DNA from: Niabella sp.
GTDB lineage: Bacteria; Bacteroidota; Bacteroidia; Chitinophagales; Chitinophagaceae
DNA: 64,000 nucleotides
Reading direction: 5' to 3'
Assembly (NCBI RefSeq): GCF_030150205.1
Contig: NZ_JASLGT010000009.1
Location: 372,001 to 436,000 of the forward strand
A program made the translations under genes and the position numbers. The notes under the pieces are model-generated. The model saw nothing but the letters and a program-made list of their open reading frames with translations. It had not been told where the DNA came from and did no database searches. Below, one piece after another: positions 1 through 9,422 of this stretch; the stretch's first letter is position 1, and each line of letters opens with the position of its first letter.

Positions 1-723
1 GAGTTTGAATTAAAGGAAGATTGGATCGCCCGCTATAACCAGGAAAATAATACCCAATATGTGCCTTTGCCGGCAGGAAGCTATAGTATCTCCGGTTTTA
101 GCTCTGTTATAAAGAAGGGTAAAACGACTTCGGAGCCGCTGACAATAACCATCGAAAGTAAGAAGCTGGATGTAAAGGCAAAGTATATGTTCCCTATTAC
201 ATTAAAGTCTGCTGGTGGGGAGAAAGTAGATTCGGCGCTGACAACGACCTGGTTCCGGATCGATGATATTGTTCGACCAGAACGGGATGTAACGGCAAAG
301 GGCACTTTGAGTGTAAATATTGATAATTCCGGAGGCGCTGATGCGAATGAGGGTTCAAAGAAAGTAGTAGATAATAATATCAATACTAAATTCTATACAG
401 GAAGTTTTGTATCCGGGCTTTGGATGCAACTAGGTTTTCAACAGCAGATTAGCATTGGTGCTTATACCCTTACCTCTGGTAATGATGAACATGACCGCGA
501 TCCAAAAAGCTGGATATTCCAGGGCTCAAGTGATGCACAGACCTGGGTGAATTTAGATACGCAATCCAATGTTGTGTTTTCCGATTATAAACAAACAAAA
601 CGATTTGAAATGAGTAATCAGCAGCTATATAAATATTATCGTATTGTGATCAACGAAAAGTTTGGAACGAATGCGTCCTTCCAATTATCAGAATTCAGGG
701 TAATCGAGTACTATGAACAATAG
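1..723 (+). CDS. DUF1735 / discoidin (F5/8 type C) surface lipoprotein, 5' end missing
   Basis: The reading frame is open from base 1, so the start and signal peptide lie outside the window. The visible 240 residues fall into two parts. The first ~95 residues resemble the DUF1735 beta-sandwich found in Bacteroidota glycan-binding lipoproteins (LPAGSY..., then a TTWFRI strand). The last ~140 residues resemble an F5/8 type C (discoidin) carbohydrate-binding domain, with DGN-like turn residues, a WIFQGSSD-like strand and a YYRIVINE strand near the end. Such proteins usually sit on the cell surface beside a SusC/SusD pair, so another pair probably lies upstream of the window. Ligand specificity cannot be read from the sequence. 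Confidence 0.75.
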   Translation, partial: EFELKEDWIARYNQENNTQYVPLPAGSYSISGFSSVIKKGKTTSEPLTITIESKKLDVKAKYMFPITLKSAGGEKVDSALTTTWFRIDDIVRPERDVTAKGTLSVNIDNSGGADANEGSKKVVDNNINTKFYTGSFVSGLWMQLGFQQQISIGAYTLTSGNDEHDRDPKSWIFQGSSDAQTWVNLDTQSNVVFSDYKQTKRFEMSNQQLYKYYRIVINEKFGTNASFQLSEFRVIEYYEQ

Positions 724-869
724 CCGCATTTCATATTACCGGTTTATGATCAATACGTTTAAGAGGCTTTTGTAAAAGGAGACCGTATTATTGCAGAAAA
801 AAGGACCTCGTTATTGACGGCTTGTTGTTGAATCGAAGTCTTTTATTTTTACTATCGGATAATTGAGAT

Positions 870-918
870 GCCGGTACCCGGTAGCAGCGAAGAAAGTAGC
901 ATGCTATCGGGTGCCGGC
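870..918. repeat. 16-bp inverted repeat (hairpin)
   Basis: Arms 870-885 and 903-918 pair along their full length with two G-T wobbles, around a 17-base loop. It lies between the discoidin lipoprotein and the first GH172 gene. Without a poly-T tail it could be an mRNA 3'-end protecting structure or a relic of a repeat; which one is not clear. Confidence 0.6.
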
Positions 919-1076
919 TTCGCAAAAGGATAATGTAAAAGAATGAAGGGGGGAGTAATAACCTCGTGGTCTGGTGCCTTCGGTCTATGATGTGCTGTGC
1001 CTGGCTGAGTAGAAGCAGAAGCAGAAGCGCCGGTGACCCGGAATGTTTGGTGGATAAGATGGTTGCTCCTATCTAT

Positions 1077-1092
1077 GCTTTAACGATTAAAC
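1077..1092. promoter_or_regulatory. putative LacI-family operator 1
   Basis: GCTTTAACGATTAAAC is a pseudo-palindrome centred on CG, the usual form of LacI-family operators. It matches the window consensus GCTTAAACGATTAAGC at 14 of 16 positions. It ends 7 bases before the ATG of the first GH172 gene, so a bound protein would block transcription or early elongation. Confidence 0.7.
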
Positions 1093-1099
1093 AAAGCAT

Positions 1100-3028
1100 A
1101 TGAAACAATTTGCTGCCGGTTGCGCTCTTTTTCTGATGCTCGCCATTAGTTTAACAAGCAGGGCTCAGGTGCCGGTTACTTTTGCAATCGAGCTGGATCG
1201 CCTTTGCAGTTTGAGCACCCTGCCACGCTACCTGGACGGAACCCTGGTAAAGCAAATATCATCCTATGATACCACAGGAGGCAACGACGATGGTTTTGGT
1301 GGCAAATATTCATATCTGAGAAAGGAAGCTGATGGGCTGGTGATCTTTGATCAAAAGGGGCAGGGAGTAATTGAGCGCATCTGGACACCAACCCCAACCG
1401 ATGATACCCTCGACTTCTATTTTGATGGAAACGCCTCGCCAGGATTGACGATAAAGTTCAGAGATCTCTTCAATGGAACAACCGCTCCTTTTTTACCGCC
1501 GTTGGCTGCACATAAAGTAGGGGGCTTTTACAGCTATATTCCCATTCCGTATAATAAAAGTTGCAAGATTGTTTTCCGTGGTGCAAAGATCCTGTTCCAC
1601 CAGGTTCAGTACCGCAGCTACGATGCGCGTTACCAGGTGCGTACGTTTAAAAAAGAAGAGGCGATGGCTGAGCAGGGACGGTTAAAGAAGGCCGTTGCAT
1701 TATGGAGCAATGCCGGCCGCGACATCCGGGCGTTTTATGCCGTAGCCCCCGCGGCCATTACAAAAGATGTATTGCTGCAACCTGGGCGTTCTGTAACCCT
1801 TGCGGCATTGCAACAGGGAGGTCGGGTACTGGGACTGGAGCTAAAATCTGCCACGGCATTTAACGGCATCTCGAAACAGCTGGATCTGAAGATTACCTGG
1901 GATGGTGAGCCCCGGCCCGCCGTGCTGGTCCCGGTTGCCGATTTCTTTGGCTTTGCCTATGGCTCCCGGTCCATGGAAAGCCTCTTCCTCGGAGCCACGC
2001 CTGCAAAGGTTTATAGTTATATTCCCATGCCGTTTGATCGAAGTGCAAAAATAGAACTGGTATACCGCGATGGAAATGCCGGTCAGCAACCGCTCGACCT
2101 GACAGCTACTGTATATTATGCGCATCAAAAACGGAACCCTGAAAAAGAAGGCCGGTTCTATGCATATTGGAAGCAGGAAGAGCCGCCGCTGGGAAAACCT
2201 TATGTTTTTCTGAAAGGTGCGGGGAGGGGACATTATATCGGAACAATCCTCCAGGGCCAGGCCACAGATGCTACGAATTTTACTGAATATTTTGAAGGAG
2301 ATGATTATACCGCCGTTGATGGAGTAATGACTGCCCATGGCACCGGCTCTGAAGATTATTTTAATGGAGGATGGTACGCACAGCCCGGGGGATGGGTAGA
2401 GCGCCTGGGAGCGCCTTTGAGCGGTTGTCTTGATTACTCGCTACCCCTGGGAAGAACGGGAGGATATCGGTTCTTTTTGACAGATAAGATGCCGTTTGAA
2501 AAAAGCATACTGCACACGATTGAACATGGCCCCGTAAATAACAACCGGGAGGTACAGTATACCTCCGTTGCATTGTATTATGCAGCAGCGCCAATTGCCC
2601 GTTCAATAGAACCGGATCGCACCAATACCCAGGTATATATACCGGATACGATAACGTTTTATACCCGGCTGATGCGGCACCTGACCTATAATGGGAACTT
2701 GCAGTTAAAGCGGGATGTGGCAATGCTTACAGGCAATGACAATGCCAGCCTGAACATCAATGTATCAGAAGTGCCCCCAGGAAAATACCGGGTCTTTCTG
2801 CACCGGCTGAAGGCAGAAACCGATCACCTGGAAGTGCGTATTGCGGATGCTGTAAAGATCCGGGATTGGAATACTGTGCCGCTTAATAAAGGAGGGGCAC
2901 CTGTAGATTTGCCCGTCGGAGAAATCGAAATAACCGATGGCTTCATACCGGTGAACCTGCTCTTCAGGAGCAGAGATACGCAACCCGGACTGGTATTTGA
3001 CCGGGTAATGTTTGCAAGAATAAAATAG
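1100..3028 (+). CDS. GH172 (DUF2961) glycoside hydrolase, long form
   Basis: A secreted 642-residue protein with a Sec signal peptide ending near SRAQ (residues ~1-23). DUF2961 marks are present: a YSYLRKE strand, an IERIWTPTPT motif, YIPIPYNKSCKI and the signature HGTGSEDYF (about 413-421). Candidate catalytic acids are E399 in FEGDD and E418 in GTGSED. Characterised GH172 members are exo-alpha-D-arabinofuranosidases or difructose-dianhydride enzymes. The protein is longer than the second GH172 here (388 residues), with ~200 extra residues after the core that resemble a beta-rich accessory domain. The operator directly upstream places it in the LacI regulon. D-arabinofuranosidase activity is inferred from the whole locus. 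Confidence 0.85.
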   Translation: MKQFAAGCALFLMLAISLTSRAQVPVTFAIELDRLCSLSTLPRYLDGTLVKQISSYDTTGGNDDGFGGKYSYLRKEADGLVIFDQKGQGVIERIWTPTPTDDTLDFYFDGNASPGLTIKFRDLFNGTTAPFLPPLAAHKVGGFYSYIPIPYNKSCKIVFRGAKILFHQVQYRSYDARYQVRTFKKEEAMAEQGRLKKAVALWSNAGRDIRAFYAVAPAAITKDVLLQPGRSVTLAALQQGGRVLGLELKSATAFNGISKQLDLKITWDGEPRPAVLVPVADFFGFAYGSRSMESLFLGATPAKVYSYIPMPFDRSAKIELVYRDGNAGQQPLDLTATVYYAHQKRNPEKEGRFYAYWKQEEPPLGKPYVFLKGAGRGHYIGTILQGQATDATNFTEYFEGDDYTAVDGVMTAHGTGSEDYFNGGWYAQPGGWVERLGAPLSGCLDYSLPLGRTGGYRFFLTDKMPFEKSILHTIEHGPVNNNREVQYTSVALYYAAAPIARSIEPDRTNTQVYIPDTITFYTRLMRHLTYNGNLQLKRDVAMLTGNDNASLNINVSEVPPGKYRVFLHRLKAETDHLEVRIADAVKIRDWNTVPLNKGGAPVDLPVGEIEITDGFIPVNLLFRSRDTQPGLVFDRVMFARIK

Positions 3029-3370
3029 GAACCAACCCAGCGGCTTTTTTACATCCAGGATTAAATAGAATAGGCAAATCGGTTATTAGTGATCGTAAGG
3101 ATCTGAACATCCCGGCAATGAATCAATGATGTACATGGAAGGTCATATCGGTGTTTTAGAATGCCTTACTTCCCGAAGGCAATTGACCAGGCTAAAGCCA
3201 TAAATAACGGGAATATAAAAGAGGAAGCACTGAAATCTGAAAATAAACGGCGTGGAAAATATTTTATTCAGTCAATAATTCCAATTTTTGTAATTTAGGT
3301 AATAATCGGTCGTTCTTATGAGAATACGGGTATGGAACATCGAGAAATGATCATTCAATAAAAAAGTTTC
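3029..3370. other. intergenic region upstream of the LacI regulator
   Basis: No gene or RNA is recognisable here. The stretch separates the first GH172 gene from the LacI-type regulator and presumably carries the regulator's own promoter. No copy of the 16-bp operator was found, so autoregulation through that site is not supported. Confidence 0.5.
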
Positions 3371-4414
3371 ATGATAAAGAAACGTGTATCGTTAAAAGAT
3401 ATCGCGCAAAAAGTAGGCGTATCCACCGCCCTGGTATCTTATGTACTCAATGGTAAAGAGAAAGAGGCCCGGGTGGGGGAGGCGGCGGCAAAACGGATAA
3501 AAAAAGTAGCGGCGGAAATGAATTATCAGCCAAATCTGATCGCCCGGGGACTGAAATTTGGAAAGACACATACGCTCGGGCTTATTGTGGCAGATATTTC
3601 CAATCCGTTTTTTGCGATGCTGGCCCGCATCATTGAATTAGAGGCCCAGAAGCGGGGATACACGGTATTGTTTGGCAGCAGCGATGAGCAGCTGGAAAAA
3701 TCACAAAACCTGATCAATACTTTTTTAAACCGCCAGGTAGATGGGCTGATCATTACCCCGGTAGCCGGATCGCAATCGCAGATCGAAGAACTCCGGAATA
3801 AAGGCGTTCCCTTTGTATTAATGGACAGGGGCTTTAGTGAAGTTGAAACCAATGTAGTGGTTACAGACAACCATGATGCCATGTACAATGCTGTTAAGCT
3901 ATTGATCCGGAACGGGTATAAAAAACCCGGAATTATTGCCTATGATACCACACTGACACATATGATGGACCGTATTGCCGGTTACAAGGATGCCTTAAAA
4001 GACAGCGGTATTAAATTCAATTCAAAATGGCTGGCCAGGGTTCCGTATGGGAACTACAAGGATCATGTTACCGCAGCACTGGAAGGCTTTCTGGACGCAA
4101 AGGGCCGGGCGGTAGATTCCCTGGTTTTTGCAACCAACAGCATCTCTGTACAGTCGTTAAAAGCGATTCACGCGCGGGGGATAAAGGTACCACAGGACCT
4201 GGGCGTAATCAGTTTTGATGAAAGCGATGTCTTTGACTTTTTCTACTCATCCATTACCTATATTAAACAAAACCTTCAGTCGATCAGTGAAAATACGGTT
4301 CAGTCGCTGATGCAATCCATCGACTCCCGTAGTAAAAAATGCATTAAAATTACCGTTCCATCCGTCATTGTAAAAGGCGAAAGCAGCAGCCGGCGTACCC
4401 TGCACGGCGTATAA
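3371..4414 (+). CDS. LacI/GalR-family transcriptional regulator
   Basis: A 347-residue cytoplasmic regulator of typical LacI length. Residues 6-28 (VSLKDIAQKVGVSTALVSYV) form the helix-turn-helix, followed by a hinge helix region (NYQPNLIARGLK). The rest is a periplasmic-binding-protein-like sugar sensor (TLGLIVADISNPFFA, VDGLIITP, GVISFDE). It lies between two GH172 genes and is the only LacI-type gene seen. The seven CG-centred palindromes in this locus are therefore its likely operators. Proteins of this family usually release DNA when a sugar or sugar phosphate binds. D-arabinose, D-ribulose or a derivative is a guess from context. Whether it represses or activates cannot be told. Confidence 0.93.
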   Translation: MIKKRVSLKDIAQKVGVSTALVSYVLNGKEKEARVGEAAAKRIKKVAAEMNYQPNLIARGLKFGKTHTLGLIVADISNPFFAMLARIIELEAQKRGYTVLFGSSDEQLEKSQNLINTFLNRQVDGLIITPVAGSQSQIEELRNKGVPFVLMDRGFSEVETNVVVTDNHDAMYNAVKLLIRNGYKKPGIIAYDTTLTHMMDRIAGYKDALKDSGIKFNSKWLARVPYGNYKDHVTAALEGFLDAKGRAVDSLVFATNSISVQSLKAIHARGIKVPQDLGVISFDESDVFDFFYSSITYIKQNLQSISENTVQSLMQSIDSRSKKCIKITVPSVIVKGESSSRRTLHGV

Positions 4415-4501
4415 ATAATGTGTTGCTCATAAGGTGCCATTGAACAAGAATATGCCGCATAGGAATAAAAATTTGTGGATATGTGGAAACTTATTATTTT
4501 T

Positions 4502-4517
4502 GCTTAAACGTATAAGC
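4502..4517. promoter_or_regulatory. putative LacI-family operator 2
   Basis: GCTTAAACGTATAAGC is a CG-centred palindrome matching the window consensus at 14 of 16 positions. It lies 36 bases before the ATG of the second GH172 gene. The downstream lipoprotein, isomerase and permease genes lack an own copy and may be read from this promoter. Confidence 0.75.
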
Positions 4518-4553
4518 TTTTATATTTACGATTGTTCATTAAAAAATGTCTGT

Positions 4554-5720
4554 ATGAAAAAAATTGGACTTCTGTTCTTATCTGTAATTGCATTTTGCTA
4601 TGGCTTTGCACAGCAGGAAAAGTTTAACGGCCTTGATATGAGCCTGGGAAACCTGTCGCGTCTTTCTGACGCAAAAACCCGATCCATTAGTCCGGAGAAC
4701 TTTACCGGAGAGAAAGGTAAAGGCGGAATGGCAGATCCCGCCAGAGATAAGGGCAAACGCAATGTGGCCAATGCTGCCAATGAAGCGCGCGACCTGGGAA
4801 GGGGATGGAAAGTGAATCCCTTTATCATCATCGAACCCGGAGAAACCTTTACAATGGCTGATATCGCTGGCCCGGGAGCCGTACAGCATATCTGGATGAC
4901 ACCAACCGGAAATTTTAATTTTTCTATTTTCAGGATTTATTATGACGGTGAATCTGATCCCTCGGTGGAAAGCCCGGTAGGGCCGTTCTTCGGCATTGGC
5001 TGGAATGAGTTTTCTCCGCTGAATTCGCTGGCAATGACGGTAAATCCGGGTAGCGCCTTTAACACCTACTGGAAAATGCCCTTCCGTAAGAATTGTAAGA
5101 TCACGATGCAAAACCTCGATACACAACCGATGCGCCTGTATTACCAGGTAGATTATACGCTTACGGATGTTGGACCCGATGAAGCCTATTTTCACGCCCA
5201 GTACCGCCGCAGCAAACCCAATACAACCTCGCTGCACACCATCCTGGACGGTGTAAAAGGCAAAGGACAATACGTGGGCACCTATATGGGTGTGGGCGTT
5301 ACCAATAATGGTTGGTGGGGCGAAGGTGAGATCAAATTCTTCATGGATGGCGACGATGACTACGCTACAATTGTAGGCACCGGTACGGAAGATTATTTCT
5401 GTGGTTCCTATAACTTCGAAAACAAGAAAACCCGGCAATACCAGGAATTTTCTACTGCATATGCAGGATTGCACCAGGTGCTCCGGCCTGATGGATTGTA
5501 CGGTTCACAAATGCGCTTTGGCATGTATCGCTGGCACATTATGGATCCCATCCGGTTCGATAAAGAGCTGAAGGTAACCATACAGGACCTGGGCTGGAAA
5601 TCCGGTGGCCGCTATTTGCCACAGCACTCCGATATTATTACGGTAGCATACTGGTACCAGACAGAGCCCCATAAAAAGTTTCCCAAGCTGCCGGAGATGG
5701 ATGTGCTGGAAGTGAATTAG
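4554..5720 (+). CDS. GH172 (DUF2961) glycoside hydrolase, compact form
   Basis: The ATG at 4554 is chosen because it starts a clear signal peptide (MKKIGLLFLSVIAFCYGFAQ). An upstream in-frame start at 4434 would run through the operator. The mature protein of ~370 residues covers the whole DUF2961 fold: an ARDLGRGWKVNP segment, QHIWMTP, FRIYYDGE, WKMPFRKNCKI and the signature WWGEGE (E257/E259) with GTGTEDYF (E279). These acids match the region of the nucleophile and acid/base of characterised GH172 enzymes. Its form is close to the DUF2961 core of known exo-alpha-D-arabinofuranosidases. It probably trims D-arabinan oligosaccharides in the periplasm. Confidence 0.88.
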   Translation: MKKIGLLFLSVIAFCYGFAQQEKFNGLDMSLGNLSRLSDAKTRSISPENFTGEKGKGGMADPARDKGKRNVANAANEARDLGRGWKVNPFIIIEPGETFTMADIAGPGAVQHIWMTPTGNFNFSIFRIYYDGESDPSVESPVGPFFGIGWNEFSPLNSLAMTVNPGSAFNTYWKMPFRKNCKITMQNLDTQPMRLYYQVDYTLTDVGPDEAYFHAQYRRSKPNTTSLHTILDGVKGKGQYVGTYMGVGVTNNGWWGEGEIKFFMDGDDDYATIVGTGTEDYFCGSYNFENKKTRQYQEFSTAYAGLHQVLRPDGLYGSQMRFGMYRWHIMDPIRFDKELKVTIQDLGWKSGGRYLPQHSDIITVAYWYQTEPHKKFPKLPEMDVLEVN

Positions 5721-5873
5721 GCGTTATAGAAATCTGTGGTTCGCTATCAAGGAGGTTAAATATTGAAGGTTGAAGTTGAGTGATAGAAAAACATTATGCA
5801 TCCTTAATTATTTATTTCACTGTTTTTCTGCGAACACTTTTTCACTGCTCTTTCCAACATTAAAAACAAACAC

Positions 5874-7136
5874 ATGAAGATAAAAGATACCCTTTCTGTG
5901 ATCGCCGCCGCCGCTGTTCTTGCGTCCTGCAATAGTGATACAAAAACACCAGGAGCTTCGGCTGACTCAACAAAAACGAATACAATTATGGAAAATCACA
6001 CACCCGGAACTTTTGGATATGATGCACAGTTTCTGCAGCAAAAAGACAGCGGGCTGATCGTGCTGAAAAGCAGTGACGGTGCAAGCCAGGTCATTGTTTC
6101 GCCCCGTTACCAGGCCAAGGTGTTTACCTCTACTGCCGATGGGCAAACGGGTAAGAGTTTCGGATGGGTAAACTATAAGGCATTTGAAGGCCCGGAAGAT
6201 GCGCATATGAATGCCTATGGGGGAGAAGACCGTTTATGGCTGGGCCCGGAAGGAGGAGTGTTCTCACTGTACTTTAAGCCGGGAACAAAGATGGAATTTG
6301 CAAATTGGAAAACGCCGGCATCCATTGATACGGAACCCTGGACCCTGGATGCCTCAGATGCTGCTACCGTTTCTATGAGCAAAACAATGAGCCTGCAAAA
6401 CTATACCGGTACTGCTTTGCAATTAAAGGCCGTACGGCAGGTGTCGTTGATCAGCGCAGATGCGATTGCTGCAGACCTGGGACTGCCGGCAGGTGCCGGT
6501 GTTAAATCGGTTGCCTTTAAAACGACCAACAGCATTACGAACAATGGAACCGCTGCCTGGGATGAGAAAACCGGGGCGCCCTGTATGTGGAACCTGGATA
6601 TGTTTATGCCTTCTGAAGCCTGCACGATCGTGATACCCTATCAGGATAATGCAGCCGGAAAAGTAGCTACTACCGACTATTTCGGCGAGATTGCAAAAGA
6701 CCGGATCCGGTTTAGCAACGGCCTGTTATATTTTAAAGCCGATGGCAAATCCCGGGGTAAGCTGGGCATTCCGCCGGCGCGGGTAAAAGATGTGGCTGGG
6801 AGCTATGATGCCATCGGCAATGTGCTTACGATCGTAAAGTTTGATATCGATCCTGCCGGGAAATATTTAAACCAGGAGTGGCGCACAGACCGGGCTCCGT
6901 TTAGCGGAGACGCCATGAATGCGTATAATGACGGACCACTGGCCGACGGAAAGCAAATGGGTCCGTTTTATGAAATCGAAAGCGTGTCTCCCGCTGCCTT
7001 TCTGAAGCCCGGGGCCACACAAACCCATAAACACAGTGTATATCATTTCACCGGCGATAAAGCAGCGCTGAACACCATTGCAACAAAAGTATTGGGTGTG
7101 TCTGTAGATGAAATTGAAAAAGTATTTGGTAAATAA
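5874..7136 (+). CDS. mutarotase-like lipoprotein (DUF6786-like)
   Basis: A 420-residue lipoprotein: residues 1-19 form a signal peptide with the lipobox LASC (C19), and a Ser/Thr-rich linker follows. The remainder is beta-rich. A C-terminal stretch (FYEIESVSPAAFLKPG, then THKHSVYHF) is typical of galactose-mutarotase-fold proteins, and the GPEGG/WLGPEG segment fits uncharacterised DUF6786-type lipoproteins of Bacteroidota. No catalytic claim can be made. It lies between the second GH172 gene and the isomerase gene, with a 153-base gap before and 101 after. It may convert or bind a released sugar anomer. Confidence 0.6.
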   Translation: MKIKDTLSVIAAAAVLASCNSDTKTPGASADSTKTNTIMENHTPGTFGYDAQFLQQKDSGLIVLKSSDGASQVIVSPRYQAKVFTSTADGQTGKSFGWVNYKAFEGPEDAHMNAYGGEDRLWLGPEGGVFSLYFKPGTKMEFANWKTPASIDTEPWTLDASDAATVSMSKTMSLQNYTGTALQLKAVRQVSLISADAIAADLGLPAGAGVKSVAFKTTNSITNNGTAAWDEKTGAPCMWNLDMFMPSEACTIVIPYQDNAAGKVATTDYFGEIAKDRIRFSNGLLYFKADGKSRGKLGIPPARVKDVAGSYDAIGNVLTIVKFDIDPAGKYLNQEWRTDRAPFSGDAMNAYNDGPLADGKQMGPFYEIESVSPAAFLKPGATQTHKHSVYHFTGDKAALNTIATKVLGVSVDEIEKVFGK

Positions 7137-7237
7137 CAGCAGTACGCGTAATCCTAAACCGGTACCTGGCCTTCCGGAACCCGGCAGGAAGTACCGTGAA
7201 CAAACATCAATGATCAGTATCCAGCAATAACGAAACA

Positions 7238-9025
7238 ATGAAAACAAAACAAAGAACAAATAAGCAGTCCTATCCGAAAATAGGGATCCGGCCCATCATC
7301 GACGGGCGTTTGGGGGGAATCAGGGAATCTTTGGAAGAAACCACTATGGGTATGGCCAGGGCAGTTGCGGCGCTTTATGCCCGGGAGCTGCGGTATCCTG
7401 ATGGAACACCGGTAGAATGTGTCATTGCGGATACCTGTATTGGCGGGGTAGCAGAAGCCGCAGCATGCGCCGTAAAATTTGCAGCCAGCAATGTGGGCGT
7501 GTCGTTATCGGTAACGCCCTGCTGGTGCTATGGTTCCGAAACCATGGACATGAATCCGACGATCCCCAAGGCGATCTGGGGATTTAACGGAACCGAACGG
7601 CCGGGTGCCGTATACCTTGCGGCAACACTGGCGGCTCATAATCAGAAAGGGTTGCCTTGTTTTGGCATCTATGGCCGCGATGTGCAGGATATGGGAGATA
7701 CCTCCATCCCCGAAGATGTACAGGAAAAGCTGCTCAATTTTGCAAGAGCCGGTATGGTGGTGGCATTAATGAAAGGACAATCATACCTGGCCATCGGATC
7801 CGTATCGATGGGAATCGCCGGTTCTATTGTGGACCCGGGATTTTTTCAGGAATACCTGGGCATGCGCAATGAATATGTAGATTCATCGGAGATCCTGAGG
7901 CGGATCCAGCTGAATATTTTTGACCCTGAAGAATTTAAAAAAGCGATTGCATGGGTAAAGAAATACTGTAAAGAAGGCAAGGATTATAACCGTAAGGAGA
8001 AGATCAAGTCAAGAAGGGAGAAAGATAAGGACTGGGAGTTTGTGGTAAAAATGACCATGATCATCCGGGACCTGATGATCGGCAATCCCCGCCTGAAGGA
8101 AATGGGATTTGCGGAAGAAGCGCAAGGGCATCATGCCCTGGTTTCGGGTTTCCAGGGACAGCGGCAATGGACGGACTTTTTGCCTGACGGTGATTTTTCT
8201 GAAGCGATGCTCAATTCTTCGTTCGACTGGAATGGTATCCGGCATCCTTATATGGTAGCCACTGAAAATGATTGTTACAATGGCGTATCCATGTTGTTTA
8301 ATTACCTGCTCACCAATACGGCACAGATCTTTGCAGATGTGCGTACCTACTGGAGCCCACAGGCTACAGAACGTGTATCCGGATGGAAACCGGAGGGGCG
8401 GGCACAGGATGGGTTTATACACCTGATCAATTCCGGCTCTGCCACATTGGATGGAACCGGGCAGCAATCCCGGAGGGGAAAACCGGCAATGAAACCCTTT
8501 TGGGAGATCCGGGAGGCGGAAGCGGCGGCCTGTTTGGCAGCAACCACATGGAGCCCTTCTAACCGTGATTATATGCGTGGCGGCGGATATTCCTCCACCT
8601 TTCTTACAAAAGGCGAAATGCCGGTGACCATGTGCCGCTTAAACCTGGTAAAGGGGCAGGGGCCGGTACTGCAGATTGCCGAAGGATATACCATCGACCT
8701 TCCCGGTGAGGTACATGACATTTTAAATGAACGTACCGACCGGATCTGGCCTACCACCTGGTTTGTGCCTAACCTGACAGGTACAGGGCCTTTTAAAGAC
8801 GTATATGCGGTAATGGCCAACTGGGGCGCCAACCATGGAGCTATCAGCTATGGACATATCGGCGATCAGCTGATCACCCTCGCCGCCATGTTGCGCATAC
8901 CGGTAGCGATGCATAATGTTCCGGACGAAAAGATATTCCGGCCTTCAGCCTGGGGCGCCTTTGGTATGGATACAGAGGGATCGGATTACAGAGCCTGTTC
9001 CGTTTACGGACCGTTGTACCGGTAG
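7238..9025 (+). CDS. fucI: L-fucose / D-arabinose isomerase
   Basis: A 595-residue cytoplasmic enzyme, close in length to E. coli FucI (591). It matches FucI along its whole length, including RPIIDGRLGG near the start, NSSFDWNG, RTYWSP, RGGGYSS, WPTTWF and the end YGPLYR. The three metal ligands known for E. coli FucI (Glu337, Asp361, His528) align with E343, D367 and H533. The enzyme interconverts L-fucose and L-fuculose with Mn2+ and also converts D-arabinose to D-ribulose. No alpha-L-fucosidase (GH29 or GH95) is in the window, while GH172, GH183 and GH116 are, so D-arabinose is the more likely substrate. The kinase or aldolase of the next step is not in view. Confidence 0.95.
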   Translation: MKTKQRTNKQSYPKIGIRPIIDGRLGGIRESLEETTMGMARAVAALYARELRYPDGTPVECVIADTCIGGVAEAAACAVKFAASNVGVSLSVTPCWCYGSETMDMNPTIPKAIWGFNGTERPGAVYLAATLAAHNQKGLPCFGIYGRDVQDMGDTSIPEDVQEKLLNFARAGMVVALMKGQSYLAIGSVSMGIAGSIVDPGFFQEYLGMRNEYVDSSEILRRIQLNIFDPEEFKKAIAWVKKYCKEGKDYNRKEKIKSRREKDKDWEFVVKMTMIIRDLMIGNPRLKEMGFAEEAQGHHALVSGFQGQRQWTDFLPDGDFSEAMLNSSFDWNGIRHPYMVATENDCYNGVSMLFNYLLTNTAQIFADVRTYWSPQATERVSGWKPEGRAQDGFIHLINSGSATLDGTGQQSRRGKPAMKPFWEIREAEAAACLAATTWSPSNRDYMRGGGYSSTFLTKGEMPVTMCRLNLVKGQGPVLQIAEGYTIDLPGEVHDILNERTDRIWPTTWFVPNLTGTGPFKDVYAVMANWGANHGAISYGHIGDQLITLAAMLRIPVAMHNVPDEKIFRPSAWGAFGMDTEGSDYRACSVYGPLYR

Positions 9026-9422
9026 GGGGAAAAGGTCAATAGGCAATAGTCAATGGGCCATGGGCAATAGGCAATGGTGAATGGGCGAATAGAACTGAGG
9101 TTCTGATAGCTGATAACTGAAGACTAATAACTGAACACTGATATCTGAAGGCTGATTGCTAACGGCTGCAGACCGGCTATAAACAAAATTCACATTTTTG
9201 TAGCTTATATTAACAAGGGGAAACCGGATTCTGTAAAAAAGCTGTATTTTACCGCCTCATTAAATTTAAAACGATCAGCGATGTCAATGAAAAAAAGCAA
9301 GACCTTCTTACTGCGCATACCGGGTGCAACCCAGGCTATTTCGCAGAGGATATGGTTCATTGACGCGGGTTGTAAACTAAATACACTTCGACGCATCCAT
9401 TTATCCAACTTATAAAATTGAC
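9026..9422. other. intergenic region with micro-repeats
   Basis: The left part (9034-9170) is filled with short degenerate repeats described separately. A 44-codon ATG frame runs from 9281 to 9415 (MSMKKSKTF...) just before the permease, but nothing supports its expression. A weak operator-like match (TTTAAAACGATCAGCG, 9265-9280) agrees with the consensus at 9 of 16 positions and is not called. Confidence 0.5.
9034..9170. repeat. degenerate short repeats (CAATGGGC and CTGATAACTGA types)
   Basis: Bases 9034-9090 repeat a CAATAGGC/CAATGGGC motif. Bases 9093-9170 repeat ACTGATAACTGAAGA-like words (GATAGCTGATAACTGAAG, ACTGAACACTGATATCTGAA). The second type recurs at 39971, 51366 and 61369, always between genes, so it is a genome repeat family and not part of the isomerase gene. 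Confidence 0.65.

Larger units (their letters stand above)
724..1099. other. intergenic region with a large hairpin
   Basis: No gene is visible. Bases 870-918 form a 16-bp inverted repeat (GCCGGTACCCGGTAGC against GCTATCGGGTGCCGGC, two G-T pairs) with a 17-base loop and no T-run after it, so it is not a classic terminator. An operator-like palindrome lies at the right end, at 1077-1092. A half-match (ATACGTTTAAG) near 754-763 is too weak to call. Confidence 0.6.

Noticed and set aside
4578..5474. Long minus-strand open frame of 298 codons inside the second GH172 gene
   Set aside because: It lies opposite a complete, well-recognised enzyme gene and its translation has no family features; it is a shadow frame.
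9265..9280. Weak operator-like match before the permease gene
   Set aside because: TTTAAAACGATCAGCG agrees with the consensus mainly in the centre and is not palindromic outside it.
9281..9415. 44-codon frame just before the permease gene
   Set aside because: Short, no similarity and no ribosome-binding signal; it could be chance. Kept only as a remark in the intergenic entry.
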